This document shows, piece by piece, positions 26,265 to 34,360 of a stretch of DNA of 44,478 nt (the first letter of the stretch is position 1; every line of letters begins with the position of its first letter). Source of the DNA: Arthrobacter sp. TB 26 (lineage in GTDB: Bacteria > Actinomycetota > Actinomycetes > Actinomycetales > Micrococcaceae); assembly GCF_000427315.1 (NCBI RefSeq), contig NZ_AUPJ01000146.1:1-44478 (forward strand), written 5' to 3'. The notes under the pieces are model-generated. The model searched no databases, had not been told where the DNA came from, and saw only the letters and a program-made list of their open reading frames with translations. The translations under genes and the position numbers were made by a program.

Positions 26265-26903
26265 CTAATCGTGGAATCTGAGGCCGGTTCGGACTTCGAG
26301 GTCGCTCGTGGTCAGCCCGCCGAACGTCTCCCGCACTCGAAAGCCGCGAGCGGTCACCTCGAAGATCGCGTGGTCGGTGTAGATGCGTTTGACGCAGCGG
26401 ACGGCCGTTAGGGGATATGAGCACGAAGTGACGAGCTTCGGCTCGCCCGACTTCGTGAAGAGGTCGGTCATGACGTAGACCTCCTTCGCGCCTCGCGCCA
26501 AGTCCATCGCCCCGCCGACGGCAGGCACGGCACCGGGCTCCCCGGTAGACCAGTTCGCGAGGTCGCCGTGCTCGGAGACCTGGAACGCGCCGAGGACGCA
26601 CAAGTCGATGTGCCCACCGCGCATCATTGCAAAGGAATCGGCGTGATGAAAGTACGCAGCGCCAACTCCTTCTGTGACCGGCTCTTTTCCAGCATTTATG
26701 AGGTCAGGATCGATATGCTCCCGAGAAGGCGCCGGCCCCATGCCGAGCATACCGTTTTCGGTGTGCAGCAGGATCTCCCGGTCCGGTGGGATGAAATTCG
26801 CCACCAGCGTCGGCGCGCCGATGCCGAGATTGACGACGGCCCCCCCGGGAATGTCCTCGGCGATGCGCGCTGCGATCTCGGATCGGCTAAGCAGTCTTTT
26901 CAC
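26265..26903 (-). CDS. pcaJ: 3-oxoadipate/3-oxoacid CoA-transferase subunit B
   Basis: 212-residue beta subunit transferring CoA from succinyl-CoA to 3-oxoadipate or a related oxoacid. Residues from LLSRSEIAARIAEDIPGG on are typical. The catalytic Glu lies in LHTENGMLGMGP, and GGHIDLCVLGAFQVSEHGDL and RCVKRIYTDHAIFEVT are conserved blocks. GTG start with GTGA overlap on subunit A and AAAGGA upstream. The protein ends at LRFHD, about seven residues short of the natural end seen in the fragment at 15180-15548, because of the adjacent IS3 remnant. The active site is complete, so it may still work. Confidence 0.85.
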   Translation of the reverse strand: MKRLLSRSEIAARIAEDIPGGAVVNLGIGAPTLVANFIPPDREILLHTENGMLGMGPAPSREHIDPDLINAGKEPVTEGVGAAYFHHADSFAMMRGGHIDLCVLGAFQVSEHGDLANWSTGEPGAVPAVGGAMDLARGAKEVYVMTDLFTKSGEPKLVTSCSYPLTAVRCVKRIYTDHAIFEVTARGFRVRETFGGLTTSDLEVRTGLRFHD

Positions 26904-27649
26904 TGTGATTCCTTTGCGCTGGGAGACAGCGGTGCCCCGGCAGCGTCGGTCCCGCCTACGAAGTGTCCGTCGGCCAACCAGGAACGCTCGCCGACGGGGA
27001 CAACGCAGTCGACGAAGATCCCGGGGGTGACGATGGACTCGGGATCCAGGCCGCCGGGCTCCACACAAACATCCACTTGCGCGATTGTGGTCGTCGCAGC
27101 GGTGGCCATGATGGGCCCGAAATTCCGGCCAGTCTTGCGGTAGATCAGGTTGCCGTATCGGTCGCCCCGCAGGGCGCTGATGAGAGCGGCATCAGCGAAG
27201 ATCGGGTATTCGAGCACGTATTCGCGCCCGTTGATCGTTCGATGCTCTTTCCCGGCGGCGAGGTCCGTGCCGACGCCCGTCGGTGTGAAGAACGCGCCGA
27301 TGCCGGCGCCGGCTGCGCGGATGCGTTCCGCAAGGTTGCCTTGCGGGACGAGCTCGAGTTCGACCTCGCCCGCGCGATACATCCTGTCGAATACCCAGGA
27401 GTCGCTCTGCCGTGGGAACGAACAGACGACCTTTCGGACGCGCCGCGCGGCGAGGAGCGCGGCGATTCCGGTGTCGCCGCTGCCGGCGTTGTTGCTCACG
27501 ATGGTGAGATCGCGGACGCCGTGCTCGATCAGCGCGTCGATCAGCTCGACGGGCTGGCCCGCGCGACCGAACCCTCCGATCATGATCGTTGCCCCATCGG
27601 AGATGCTCGAGACCGCTTCTCGGATGTCTGTCGTTTCTTTCGAGGTCAC
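26900..27649 (-). CDS. pcaI: 3-oxoadipate/3-oxoacid CoA-transferase subunit A
   Basis: 249-residue alpha subunit. Signatures are IMIGGFGRAGQPVELIDALI near the N-terminus, IVSNNAGSGDTG (CoA-site loop), VVCSFPRQSDSWVFD, LVPQGNLAERIRAAGAGIGA and FFTPTGVGTDLAAGK. They match PcaI/CatI types better than acetoacetate-specific transferases. GTG at 27649 was chosen because homology begins a few residues later; the open frame upstream overlaps the dioxygenase gene in another phase. It lies 52 bases after the dioxygenase, last-but-one in the minus-strand operon. It is also the only intact candidate in the window to serve pcaF. Confidence 0.83.
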   Translation of the reverse strand: MTSKETTDIREAVSSISDGATIMIGGFGRAGQPVELIDALIEHGVRDLTIVSNNAGSGDTGIAALLAARRVRKVVCSFPRQSDSWVFDRMYRAGEVELELVPQGNLAERIRAAGAGIGAFFTPTGVGTDLAAGKEHRTINGREYVLEYPIFADAALISALRGDRYGNLIYRKTGRNFGPIMATAATTTIAQVDVCVEPGGLDPESIVTPGIFVDCVVPVGERSWLADGHFVGGTDAAGAPLSPSAKESQ

Positions 27650-27701
27650 TGTTCGCTTCGCAGGCTCGGAACTGATGATTTCATCTGGTGAGCTCGCCGT
27701 A

Positions 27702-28694
27702 TCAGCCCGGCACGGTCTCGCTGAAGAGGCTAAACTCTCGCCCCAGCGGTGTCCCATACCAAACGAGCGCCTTGTCCATGTCCTTCTCGGTCCACGTGAG
27801 TGGCTTCCAGGCGGGGTCGAAGATGAGGTAACCCGTGTCCCCGAACAGCTCGATCCGGTTGCCGCCCGGTTCGAAGACGTACAGGAACTGGGCCTGCGTC
27901 GCTCCGTGCTTGCCGGGGCCGAGGTCGATGGTGAGTCCGTAGTCGGTGAAAACGTCGGCAGCATCGAGCAGGTGCTGGGGGAAGCCGTACCAGAACGCGA
28001 GGTGGTGCAGGCCACCTTGCCCGTTGGCTGATCGGCCGGTGCGATCGGCGAGGTTGGCGATCTCGTGCACCAGAGGGCTCACGCTCATCCATGCGGCGGC
28101 CTCTCGCCCATGCACCACGATGTTCTCGCGAAGGCGGAATCCCAGCGTGTCCTGGAGGAATTCGCGGTTCTTGGTGACGTCATCGACCAGGTGGTTGACG
28201 TGGTCGAGTCGCCGGACGGGGACGCCCTTGATTGGACGCTTCTGGGGGCGGCTGAGCAGTCGCGATGCCTGTTCGTCGGACGCCTTGAAGTAGTCGACCT
28301 CCCACAGGAGGGAGTGGGCGTTGCCTGAGGGCGAGGCGAAGTCGACGGTCGGCCCCTGCCCAAGATCGCCCTCGCGCCAATCGACGGCGACACCGTTGGC
28401 GGCAAGGGCGTCGACGCGGCGGCCGAGTGCCTGCGGGGAGCTGCTGCGCCACGTCGTCCTGCCCACCCCAGGCGTATCGCGGTAGGTGACCTTGAGCGAA
28501 TGGTGGTACCAGTCCTCGTATGCTCGGAGGTACACCGAGTCACCGTCCCGGCCGGACACCGTCATGCCGAGTAGCTCGGTGAAGAACCATACCGTCTCGT
28601 CGACTTTCGGTGAAAACATCTCCACACTGGCGAGCTGTGCGACATCGAAGTTGGGTTCCGGGTATGTCTCGTCGATTTGATAGTTGACGGTCAT
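27702..28694 (-). CDS. extradiol catechol 2,3-dioxygenase (VOC superfamily)
   Basis: 330-residue Fe(II) ring-cleavage dioxygenase with two vicinal-oxygen-chelate modules. Probable metal ligands are His165 in RRLDHVNHL, His231 in GLHHLAFW and Glu282 in NRIELFGDTG. The C-terminal block GYLIFDPAWKPLTWTEKD is characteristic of the PheB-like catechol 2,3-dioxygenases of Gram-positives. ATG at 28694 chosen because the upstream part of the frame lacks similarity and GAGAAAG precedes it. It opens a catechol to a 2-hydroxymuconic semialdehyde or ketone, the substrate of the hydrolase at 20768-21619. Confidence 0.88.
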   Translation of the reverse strand: MTVNYQIDETYPEPNFDVAQLASVEMFSPKVDETVWFFTELLGMTVSGRDGDSVYLRAYEDWYHHSLKVTYRDTPGVGRTTWRSSSPQALGRRVDALAANGVAVDWREGDLGQGPTVDFASPSGNAHSLLWEVDYFKASDEQASRLLSRPQKRPIKGVPVRRLDHVNHLVDDVTKNREFLQDTLGFRLRENIVVHGREAAAWMSVSPLVHEIANLADRTGRSANGQGGLHHLAFWYGFPQHLLDAADVFTDYGLTIDLGPGKHGATQAQFLYVFEPGGNRIELFGDTGYLIFDPAWKPLTWTEKDMDKALVWYGTPLGREFSLFSETVPG

Positions 28695-28913
28695 TGTCTT
28701 TCTCGATTCTGGTACGGGGTGCCGCTGGGTGGGCAACTGGATCTAAATTGTCGTGGCGTCGCGCAACGCGTTCGCCGATTGGCTGAGACACGCCGGTGGC
28801 GGCCGACTACCTCGGCTCTGGTGGCCGGCGGTGCGTGGTGCAGTGACGGCCACCGGCGGCCACGCTCCAGGAAAAGGTCGCGGGCCGCCGGGCGGTACGA
28901 AAGGCTAAGTGGC

Positions 28914-30041
28914 CTAGCGGGTCTCGGCCAGCTCGGCGGCGTTTACCCGAGGCAGGACCTCCGTGGCCAGAAGCTCCAGCGAGCGGAACCACGCGTCCTT
29001 GCGGTCTTCGTAGTCCATGGCTTCCACGAGGAGCGTGCCGAAGCCGCCGGAGTCCCGTTGCATTTCCTCCAGCTTCCGCGTGACCGTCTCGACAGAACCG
29101 ACTATGAACATGTGCTCGATGAGGTAGTCGAGCGTCAAATCGTCATCTGTTACGGAGTCGTCGTGCTTCCAGTTGTCCGCGATACCGCCGAGGTTCTTGA
29201 ATACGGGCAGCAGCTGGTCGCGGTAGAAGCGGCCGTAGAAGCCGTTTCGGACGTTCTCGAGCGCCTCTTCGTCGGTGTCGGCGACGAACACCTCCCGTGC
29301 GATTCGCCAGTCGTCCCGGTTCGCGACTCGACCGGTCTTCCGGGCCCCGCGCTCAACCGTCTCCCAGTGCCCGGCCATGAATCGGTTGTTCATGTTCAGC
29401 GAGATGGGCAGGTACCCCATTTCTCCGGCCCATTCGAGTGACGGGGAATTGGGGCTCAGCCCCGACACAGCGATTGGCGGGTGCGGGTCCTGGAAGGGGT
29501 GGAGGTGATCACCGAGCGTTCCGGGAACAGCGGCGAAAGCATCGGGAGCGACCTTCTCACACGTCCAGTACTTGCCCTCGTACCGCCACGGGCCCGGTTC
29601 GGTCCAGTACTTGACCATGATTTCGACTGCCTCGCGGTTCATATCGCGGTGCTCTCCCGTTACACCATCAATGCCGAACATCTTGAGGTCGCTTGGTACT
29701 GACCCAGCGCCGAACCCCACCATGTAGCGACCCTCGAGCAGTTGGTCTTGGTAGGAAATGCGCGCAGCGAGCTCGGCCGGATGGTGGAAAGGCGGGAGGA
29801 ACGTGCCGGCGCCGAGCTTGATGTTCGTCGTTTCGCGCGCGGCGGTCTGAAGGATGAGGTCAGGCGACGGCACTGGCTCCCAAATGTGGGTGTAGTGCTC
29901 GCCGTACCAAATCTCCTCGAAGCCAAGTGCATCGGCATGCTTGATGACGGAAATGTCCCAGTCGAACATCCGCTTGTAGCCGCCCAGCTCTTGGGTGCGC
30001 TCCGGAGGATGGGCCGGTGCAAAAAATAGTCCGATTTTCAC
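28914..30041 (-). CDS. luciferase-like (LLM class) flavin-dependent monooxygenase, second paralogue
   Basis: 375 residues aligned end to end with the enzyme at 19573: MKIGLFFAPAHPPER, GGYKRMFDWD, ADALGFEEIWYGEHYTHIWE, FHHPAELAARISYQDQLLEG, GRYMVGFGAGSVPSDLKMFG, WRIAREVFVADTDEEA, VGSVETVTRKLEEMQ. Divergence is highest in the first 20 residues and near residues 230-330, which could alter substrate choice. Strong ribosome binding site AAAGGAGAT. It is the second gene of the minus-strand operon, between the FAD hydroxylase (187-base gap) and the dioxygenase (219-base gap). It must share the flavin reductase at 18751, as no other is present. Confidence 0.87.
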   Translation of the reverse strand: MKIGLFFAPAHPPERTQELGGYKRMFDWDISVIKHADALGFEEIWYGEHYTHIWEPVPSPDLILQTAARETTNIKLGAGTFLPPFHHPAELAARISYQDQLLEGRYMVGFGAGSVPSDLKMFGIDGVTGEHRDMNREAVEIMVKYWTEPGPWRYEGKYWTCEKVAPDAFAAVPGTLGDHLHPFQDPHPPIAVSGLSPNSPSLEWAGEMGYLPISLNMNNRFMAGHWETVERGARKTGRVANRDDWRIAREVFVADTDEEALENVRNGFYGRFYRDQLLPVFKNLGGIADNWKHDDSVTDDDLTLDYLIEHMFIVGSVETVTRKLEEMQRDSGGFGTLLVEAMDYEDRKDAWFRSLELLATEVLPRVNAAELAETR

Positions 30042-30228
30042 GTATATCTCCTTTGATGATGTGATTTTTTGGCTACTGCTCAGTGAGCCTCAGTCGACTA
30101 GCGTCGGCATCGAGGACTCGGAGCGGGTGAATATGACGCGACGCTGCATGCCTAAGGGCATCGGTGACGTCGCTGGTCTTCGTTGGCGATTCCGAGAATT
30201 CAGGTTGCCCGGAATCGACTTCTGCTAC

Positions 30229-32004
30229 TCAGCGCGATCCCGCGAGCTGCGGAATGGATGCGGGGGCTAGAATCTGGCCGAGCGCACGCATGAGTGCGTG
30301 GGGCGCTTCCGTCGTGTACTCTCCCAATCGCCAGGCGACGTGACGGTCCGGTCGGATCAGAACGCAACCGCTCTCACCGACTTCCCGTCGTTGGGCCCAT
30401 TCACCGTAGAGGTCGCGGAAGCCATCGGGATGCCCAATGAGGTGGACGTCAATTTCTACTCCCGTGGCTGCGCTTGCCGCAGCTGCCGCATCACGCCAGC
30501 CCTCGCCCCCGAAGCCGGTGAGCAGACAGAAGCGCGCCCCCTTGACGAGGTCAAGCGTTGAACATTCTGTGGCACCGCGTCCCACGCGAGCGTGCGGCAC
30601 GCGCGCTCCCGGTCGAGTCGTAGGCCGGTAATAGAGCTCCGAATCCACATCGGGTACCGGCTGCGGCGTTTGGTCATCCACGATCGCGCCAGTCTCGTAG
30701 CGATATCCTAGTTCGACCCCGTGCGCATTGAACTGGTAGTTCGTCTGCGCGATAGCCCTGCGGAGTAACTCGCGGCGGCGATCACCGATCGGTCCGGACG
30801 CGGTGAGCTCGTCGAGGCGGCACTGGCCCTCGGCGACGCTCTGCCCGGGTTCGTATCCGAGCGCATCCGAAACGGCGGCGAACTCCCTGCGGCTCTGGAG
30901 AGCGCGGGCAACCCCCGCCGCACCGATTGGTTGGCGCTCCCTCGAGTACGTGTCCAGCAGCCCTGGCTCGGCCTGATTTTTCAGTACGAGCGCCAGCTTC
31001 CACGCCAGGTTGAAAGCATCCGCTACCGACATGTTGAGACCGAGCCCGTTGGCGGGCGGATGGCGGTGCACCGCGTCACCCATGCAGAAGACACGCCCAG
31101 TCCCATACGTCGGAGCGACCTGCGCATTGACGATCCACGGAGCGCTTCCTAGTATCTCCACTTCGACGTCGTCCTCGCCGATGAGGGCACGGACCCGCGC
31201 GGCAAGGGTTGCATCATCGAATGCCGTTGGGTCCTCGCGCTCCGGGTCGTAATTGATCGCGAGGACGAACTCTGTATAGGGCCGGTGGCAGATCAGCGTC
31301 CCGAGACGTCCCGTAGGGAGTGGGCCAGGAGCCAAGTTCCAAGCGAGCACGCCCGGCCGATGCGCCAGGTACTTGGTGAGGTCGGCGCGGAACCAGATGT
31401 TCAGCGCGTGAGCGATCGCGGTTTCTCCTGCAACCGTGAGGCCGGCCTGCGACAGTACCGTGGCCCTGGCTCCATCCGCCCCGACCAGGTACCGAGAACG
31501 AACGAGTAGGGTCTCGCCGGTCACAAGGTCTTTCACGGTGCTGACGACGCCGCGGTCGTCCTCCTCGTGCGACTCGAACTCGTGCCGCACCCGCACATCG
31601 CATCCAGCCTCACGCACCGCGTCCATCAGCAGCGGCTCGAAGACAGTTTGCGGACAGTTGAGCATCGGGCTCGGGCTCGCCGCGGCGTAATCCCCGGCAC
31701 GCTCGTGACCGGTGCCCCACGCCTCGAGACGTCCGACCTCGGGCGCCGCGAGCGTCGTAATCCACAGGTTGTTGCGCATCAGATCGGGTGGCGTCGCGAC
31801 CTCAAGAAGACGACCGTCCACCCCCAGATGCCGCATGATCTCGACGGTCCGCTGGTTTACGATGTGTGCCCGTGGAGTGTGCGCCGTGCCCGCATATTTC
31901 TCGACTAGTAGGCACTCGATCCCGTATTGGCGAAGCGCCAACGCGGTGGTCAGACCGGCTGGTCCAGCACCAACGATCAAAACGGGCACATCGATTTCTT
32001 GCAT
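30229..32004 (-). CDS. FAD-dependent aromatic hydroxylase (PheA/TfdB/MhpA family)
   Basis: 591-residue class A flavoprotein monooxygenase that ortho-hydroxylates a phenolic ring using NAD(P)H. GAGPAG (12-17) binds ADP, VGADGAR (174-180) is the DG motif, and FCMGDAVHRHPPANGLGLNM (GD at 309-310) binds FAD ribityl. A thioredoxin-like C-terminal domain from about residue 430 is typical for phenol and 2,4-dichlorophenol hydroxylases. GGGAG lies upstream of the ATG. First gene of the minus-strand operon, so it probably makes the catechol cleaved by the downstream dioxygenase. A 21-codon frame (32038-32103) precedes it and may be a leader or a relic. Confidence 0.87.
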   Translation of the reverse strand: MQEIDVPVLIVGAGPAGLTTALALRQYGIECLLVEKYAGTAHTPRAHIVNQRTVEIMRHLGVDGRLLEVATPPDLMRNNLWITTLAAPEVGRLEAWGTGHERAGDYAAASPSPMLNCPQTVFEPLLMDAVREAGCDVRVRHEFESHEEDDRGVVSTVKDLVTGETLLVRSRYLVGADGARATVLSQAGLTVAGETAIAHALNIWFRADLTKYLAHRPGVLAWNLAPGPLPTGRLGTLICHRPYTEFVLAINYDPEREDPTAFDDATLAARVRALIGEDDVEVEILGSAPWIVNAQVAPTYGTGRVFCMGDAVHRHPPANGLGLNMSVADAFNLAWKLALVLKNQAEPGLLDTYSRERQPIGAAGVARALQSRREFAAVSDALGYEPGQSVAEGQCRLDELTASGPIGDRRRELLRRAIAQTNYQFNAHGVELGYRYETGAIVDDQTPQPVPDVDSELYYRPTTRPGARVPHARVGRGATECSTLDLVKGARFCLLTGFGGEGWRDAAAAASAATGVEIDVHLIGHPDGFRDLYGEWAQRREVGESGCVLIRPDRHVAWRLGEYTTEAPHALMRALGQILAPASIPQLAGSR

Positions 32005-32259
32005 CAGGTTGCTCCCAGAATTCCTCGTGCGTTTGACTCAGGTCATGGCGGCGAACACAGTCTCCGAGCCGCCATCGCTGCCGGTCGTGGCCGTCCGTGC
32101 CATTGCCTAAAGCCTCACACGAGGGGTAAATGCTGACTAGACGCTGAATTGATCTCACCCATGCACACATTTCCGAATCACGCGTTCTTCTGGCTCTATC
32201 TTCCGAGTGGACCGGCTGTGCCGTACCGACCAGTCGTCACCTGTTTGATACAAGTACAA

Positions 32260-32610
32260 CGACCGTAATCTAGCCAGATTAAGCACAGACCTCATCCTCC
32301 AGTCGACCCTCCTGAAGGTTTCGTCAGCACCCTCGACGTCCCTGAGAAGCCTTGCCTGGTCGACCGCGCGCAGGGTGTGCGGCATCGCCCTGGCCGTCTC
32401 GGCGATGATGAACGCGTCACGGGCATCGGTTTTTGATTTCCCGGATACAAGTCCGCCGCTTTGCGCATCGCCAGCCCCTGCAAATAGGCGACGTCGCAGC
32501 CGCAGCCGCAGCCGCAGCCGCAGTCCCGGGCCACTGCCACGGGCAGCGCGCCAATCGTGTTCGGTGGATGAACCGCGCCCTGCGGGCGCGGGGCGCGACT
32601 GGTTGTCCAA
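32260..32610 (-). pseudogene. IS110-family transposase fragment with internal repeat expansion
   Basis: Minus-strand pieces NTIGALPVAVARDCG, then DVAYLQGLAMRKAADLYPGN, and in another frame SKTDARDAFIIAETARAMPH and TLRAVD belong to an IS110-type DEDD domain. A frameshift separates the pieces and both ends are missing. A hexanucleotide run adds Cys-Gly pairs in the middle (see 32495-32523). It belongs to a different IS110 subgroup from the remnant at 25084-25572. Confidence 0.75.
32495..32523. repeat. hexanucleotide tandem repeat, CGCAGC about 4.8 copies
   Basis: Perfect run of CGCAGC units. In the transposase frame on the minus strand each unit codes Cys-Gly or its permutation, inserted where relatives have one short RDCG-DVAYL junction. 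Probably replication slippage in a dead gene. Confidence 0.9.
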
Positions 32611-32679
32611 AAAAATGGTGTTGGCACGGTTACCCGGTGGCGAGTTCCGTGCCGGGGGCAGCGTGCCGCGTACGCCGGT

Positions 32680-32745
32680 CATGCGGCTGTCGGCTGATCG
32701 AACCATGAGGGGGTGAAGGGAGGTGTCATCGCCATGAAGAGACTA
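32680..32745. repeat. IS110-associated end sequence, copy 1
   Basis: Segment GCGGCTGTCGGCTGATCGAACCATG-like (given here in part: GCGGCTGTCGGC, GATCGAACCATGA, GTGAAGGGAGG). A related segment recurs at 37790-37855 with GCGGCTGTTGGC, GATCGGACCATGA and ATGAAGGGAAG. Adjacent to the IS110 remnant, so it is probably the element's terminal region. Confidence 0.55.
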
Positions 32746-32920
32746 AGGGCGAAGAGTCCCGCGCGACTTGTCCAGGAGTCCGCAGCGACGTGGGTATGAT
32801 CCGGTTGCGGCCGCGCGGGGTCTCCTCCTGCAATCAGGTTTCTCAGGGCAAAGAAGTGCCATACCCATCTCGAAGCGGGGTGCGGGAGTTTGGGGGAGGC
32901 CTTCCGGGGGGGAATTGGGG

Positions 32921-33135
32921 GTGTGGACAGTGTCCACACTTTGGGTCTCGGACTGGACCGTACTGACGCCGGAGTGGGCGGGTTTCCGTATGTTTCCGCG
33001 GGTTCCCAGTGTTTGCAGGGGCTGGAATGCAGTTCGAGTCCCACCTCGGGCACAGTGTTTTGCTGGTCAGGGGCGTGGGCCTCAGGGTGTACACAAAATG
33101 TTCAATTTTTGGGCCCCTCAGGGGCTTTTTTGTTG
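32921..33135 (+). repeat. att-like degenerate repeat, copy 1
   Basis: Order of elements: palindrome GTGTGGACA-G-TGTCCACAC (32921-32939); a spacer sharing GTACTG and GCCGG with copy 2; GGGCTGGAA; a 24-base core (33032-33055) starting GTTCGAGTCCCACCTCGGG that looks like the 3' end of a tRNA gene (T-loop plus acceptor strand); then GGTCAGGGGC. Copy 2 (41436-41640) has the same order and the identical core. The T-stem partner is absent, so this is not a tRNA gene. Confidence 0.7.
33113..33131 (+). terminator. Rho-independent terminator
   Basis: Stem GCCCC / GGGGC with TCA loop followed by six T residues. It lies about 60 bases after the tRNA-3'-end-like core, the usual place for a tRNA transcript terminator, so it may be a relic of the ancestral tRNA locus. 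Confidence 0.75.
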
Positions 33136-33424
33136 GTGGCCGTTGTGGCCGGCGGCTCCTTCTCTTGATTTCCGGCAGCGGTGGCGTTGCTTACTCGTTC
33201 ATGGCCGGGAACGCCTGGAACGGCATGACTGGACGTTGGGCTGGCGAGCGTCGCTGCCTTTGCTAGTTGCATTTCTTCATGTCATGACTGTTCATGGCGA
33301 CGTTGCCCGGTAAGCGCATGACTTGATACGTCTTGTTGACGGTCAGGCTGCTAGCGCTATCTTGAGCCCGCGGCGTGCCCGGTCGTCACGGGTGAGTCCC
33401 TTTCTTCCGGACGGTAAGGTCTTG

Positions 33425-33475
33425 GTTCGTGGATACGCGGGCGTATCCGATGAGGAGCCCGACCATGGCTCTGAA
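33425..33475 (+). repeat. GTTCGTGGATACG leader repeat, copy 1
   Basis: Starts GTTCGTGGATACG, includes the palindrome GGATACGC-GG-GCGTATCC (33431-33448), and continues GATGAGGAG. The second copy at 42245-42292 keeps GTTCGTGGATACG and GATGAGGAG, but its palindrome is degraded to GATAC..GTATC. Read from GTG both code VDTRxYxMRSP, so it could be a shared N-terminus or a DNA-level site. Confidence 0.65.
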
Positions 33476-34252
33476 TGGACCGTTTAGCCACCCCGTCACC
33501 GGGCATTTTTATCGGACGGGTCTGAAGGGAACCTGGTGGCTGCGGAAATTCGGCGATAGTAATCCGGGTATTTTGAGTGGCCTTTGCGCCGTCGAACGAC
33601 CGGCTACGGGCGGTCGCCCAGTATCCACGTTCGCGTTAGTGGAGGCCCCTTCGCTTGGGCAGCACGCGCTGACTTCCCTCGAAGATGCGTTCGGTATCGG
33701 CTTTACTGTTGGCAAAGGGGGCGGGAGGCGCTTACAGATGACGAGGTCCAGCGCTGAGACTGAATCACAGAGGTCCAGGGCATCGGCCAGGCGCCGTTTC
33801 TCGGCGTGCCGGGCCAGCGCGCTGAGCTTGGTGCCGGAGGCCCTGGTGACATGGCCAGACTGGTGGCCGCCCTCCCGAGGGCGCCAGGAGTTCGCGTCGC
33901 GAGACGTATCTGGCTTCCTGGGACCTGACGGTGCCGGCAAGTTAGCGACGATACGGCTACCGCTCCGACTTATCGGCTCTTCACTTCGGGCAGTACGCGG
34001 GTGTTCGACATGGAGCCGTTGGCTGAACCGGGTTTGAGTAGCCCGCAGGGAAATCGCGGCTGTCTCCGGGATGTGGGTCTCTGGCCGAACCCGAATGCCA
34101 CTGGGTCTCCGCGCATATCTCGGCCCGGGCGAGTCGCCGCGTGCCCTAACAGAAGTACTTGTGGTTGCGAGCACTACGGCAGGGAACCACCACACTCTCG
34201 TGGTCTAGAGTGAGGACCAGCGGCCGCACGGCCGAACATTGGGGGATGAATC

Positions 34253-34360
34253 ATGGTCGAAGCGCACGGGCCCGATGACAGGTTCAGGATGGATTTCGAG
34301 TCCATCGCGAACATCAAAAGGGTTCCGGTGGAATCCGTCCAGACCGGCAGGGTCGAATAG
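34253..34360 (+). CDS. 35-residue peptide, first gene of a membrane-protein operon
   Basis: Frame MVEAHGPDDRFRMDFESIAN continuing to a VQTGRVE end, preceded by GGGGGATGA 3 bases before the ATG. The TAG stop is immediately followed by the GTG of the next gene with no gap, which argues for translation and coupling. Soluble, charged and without a signal sequence. No family recognised. It may be a regulatory leader, a small antitoxin-like or bacteriocin-like peptide, or the tail of a lost gene. Confidence 0.4.
   Translation: MVEAHGPDDRFRMDFESIANIKRVPVESVQTGRVE

Larger units (their letters stand above)
32746..34252. other. 1.5-kb stretch without a convincing gene; att-like repeat and relics
   Basis: Holds repeat copy 1 (32921-33135), a terminator, and the leader repeat at 33425-33475. 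Long open frames at 33429-34037 (plus) and 33509-34195 (minus) have translations rich in Arg and Ser without any recognisable domain, and shadow each other. The region reads like decayed accessory DNA. Confidence 0.4.

Noticed and set aside
32038-32103. 21-codon frame before the FAD hydroxylase as a leader peptide
   Set aside because: No clear ribosome binding site or attenuator structure; kept only as a possibility in the hydroxylase entry.
32492-32524. CRISPR-like repeat
   Set aside because: It is a simple hexanucleotide run without spacers; no CRISPR array or cas gene is seen anywhere in the window.
33032-33055. tRNA gene at the TTCGAGTCC motif
   Set aside because: Only the 3' side of the T-arm and acceptor strand is present. 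The 5' T-stem, anticodon arm and 5' acceptor cannot be found upstream, here or at 41550.
33429-34195. Overlapping 200+ codon frames on both strands
   Set aside because: Translations are low-complexity and Arg/Ser-rich, and neither has a ribosome binding site or family similarity.
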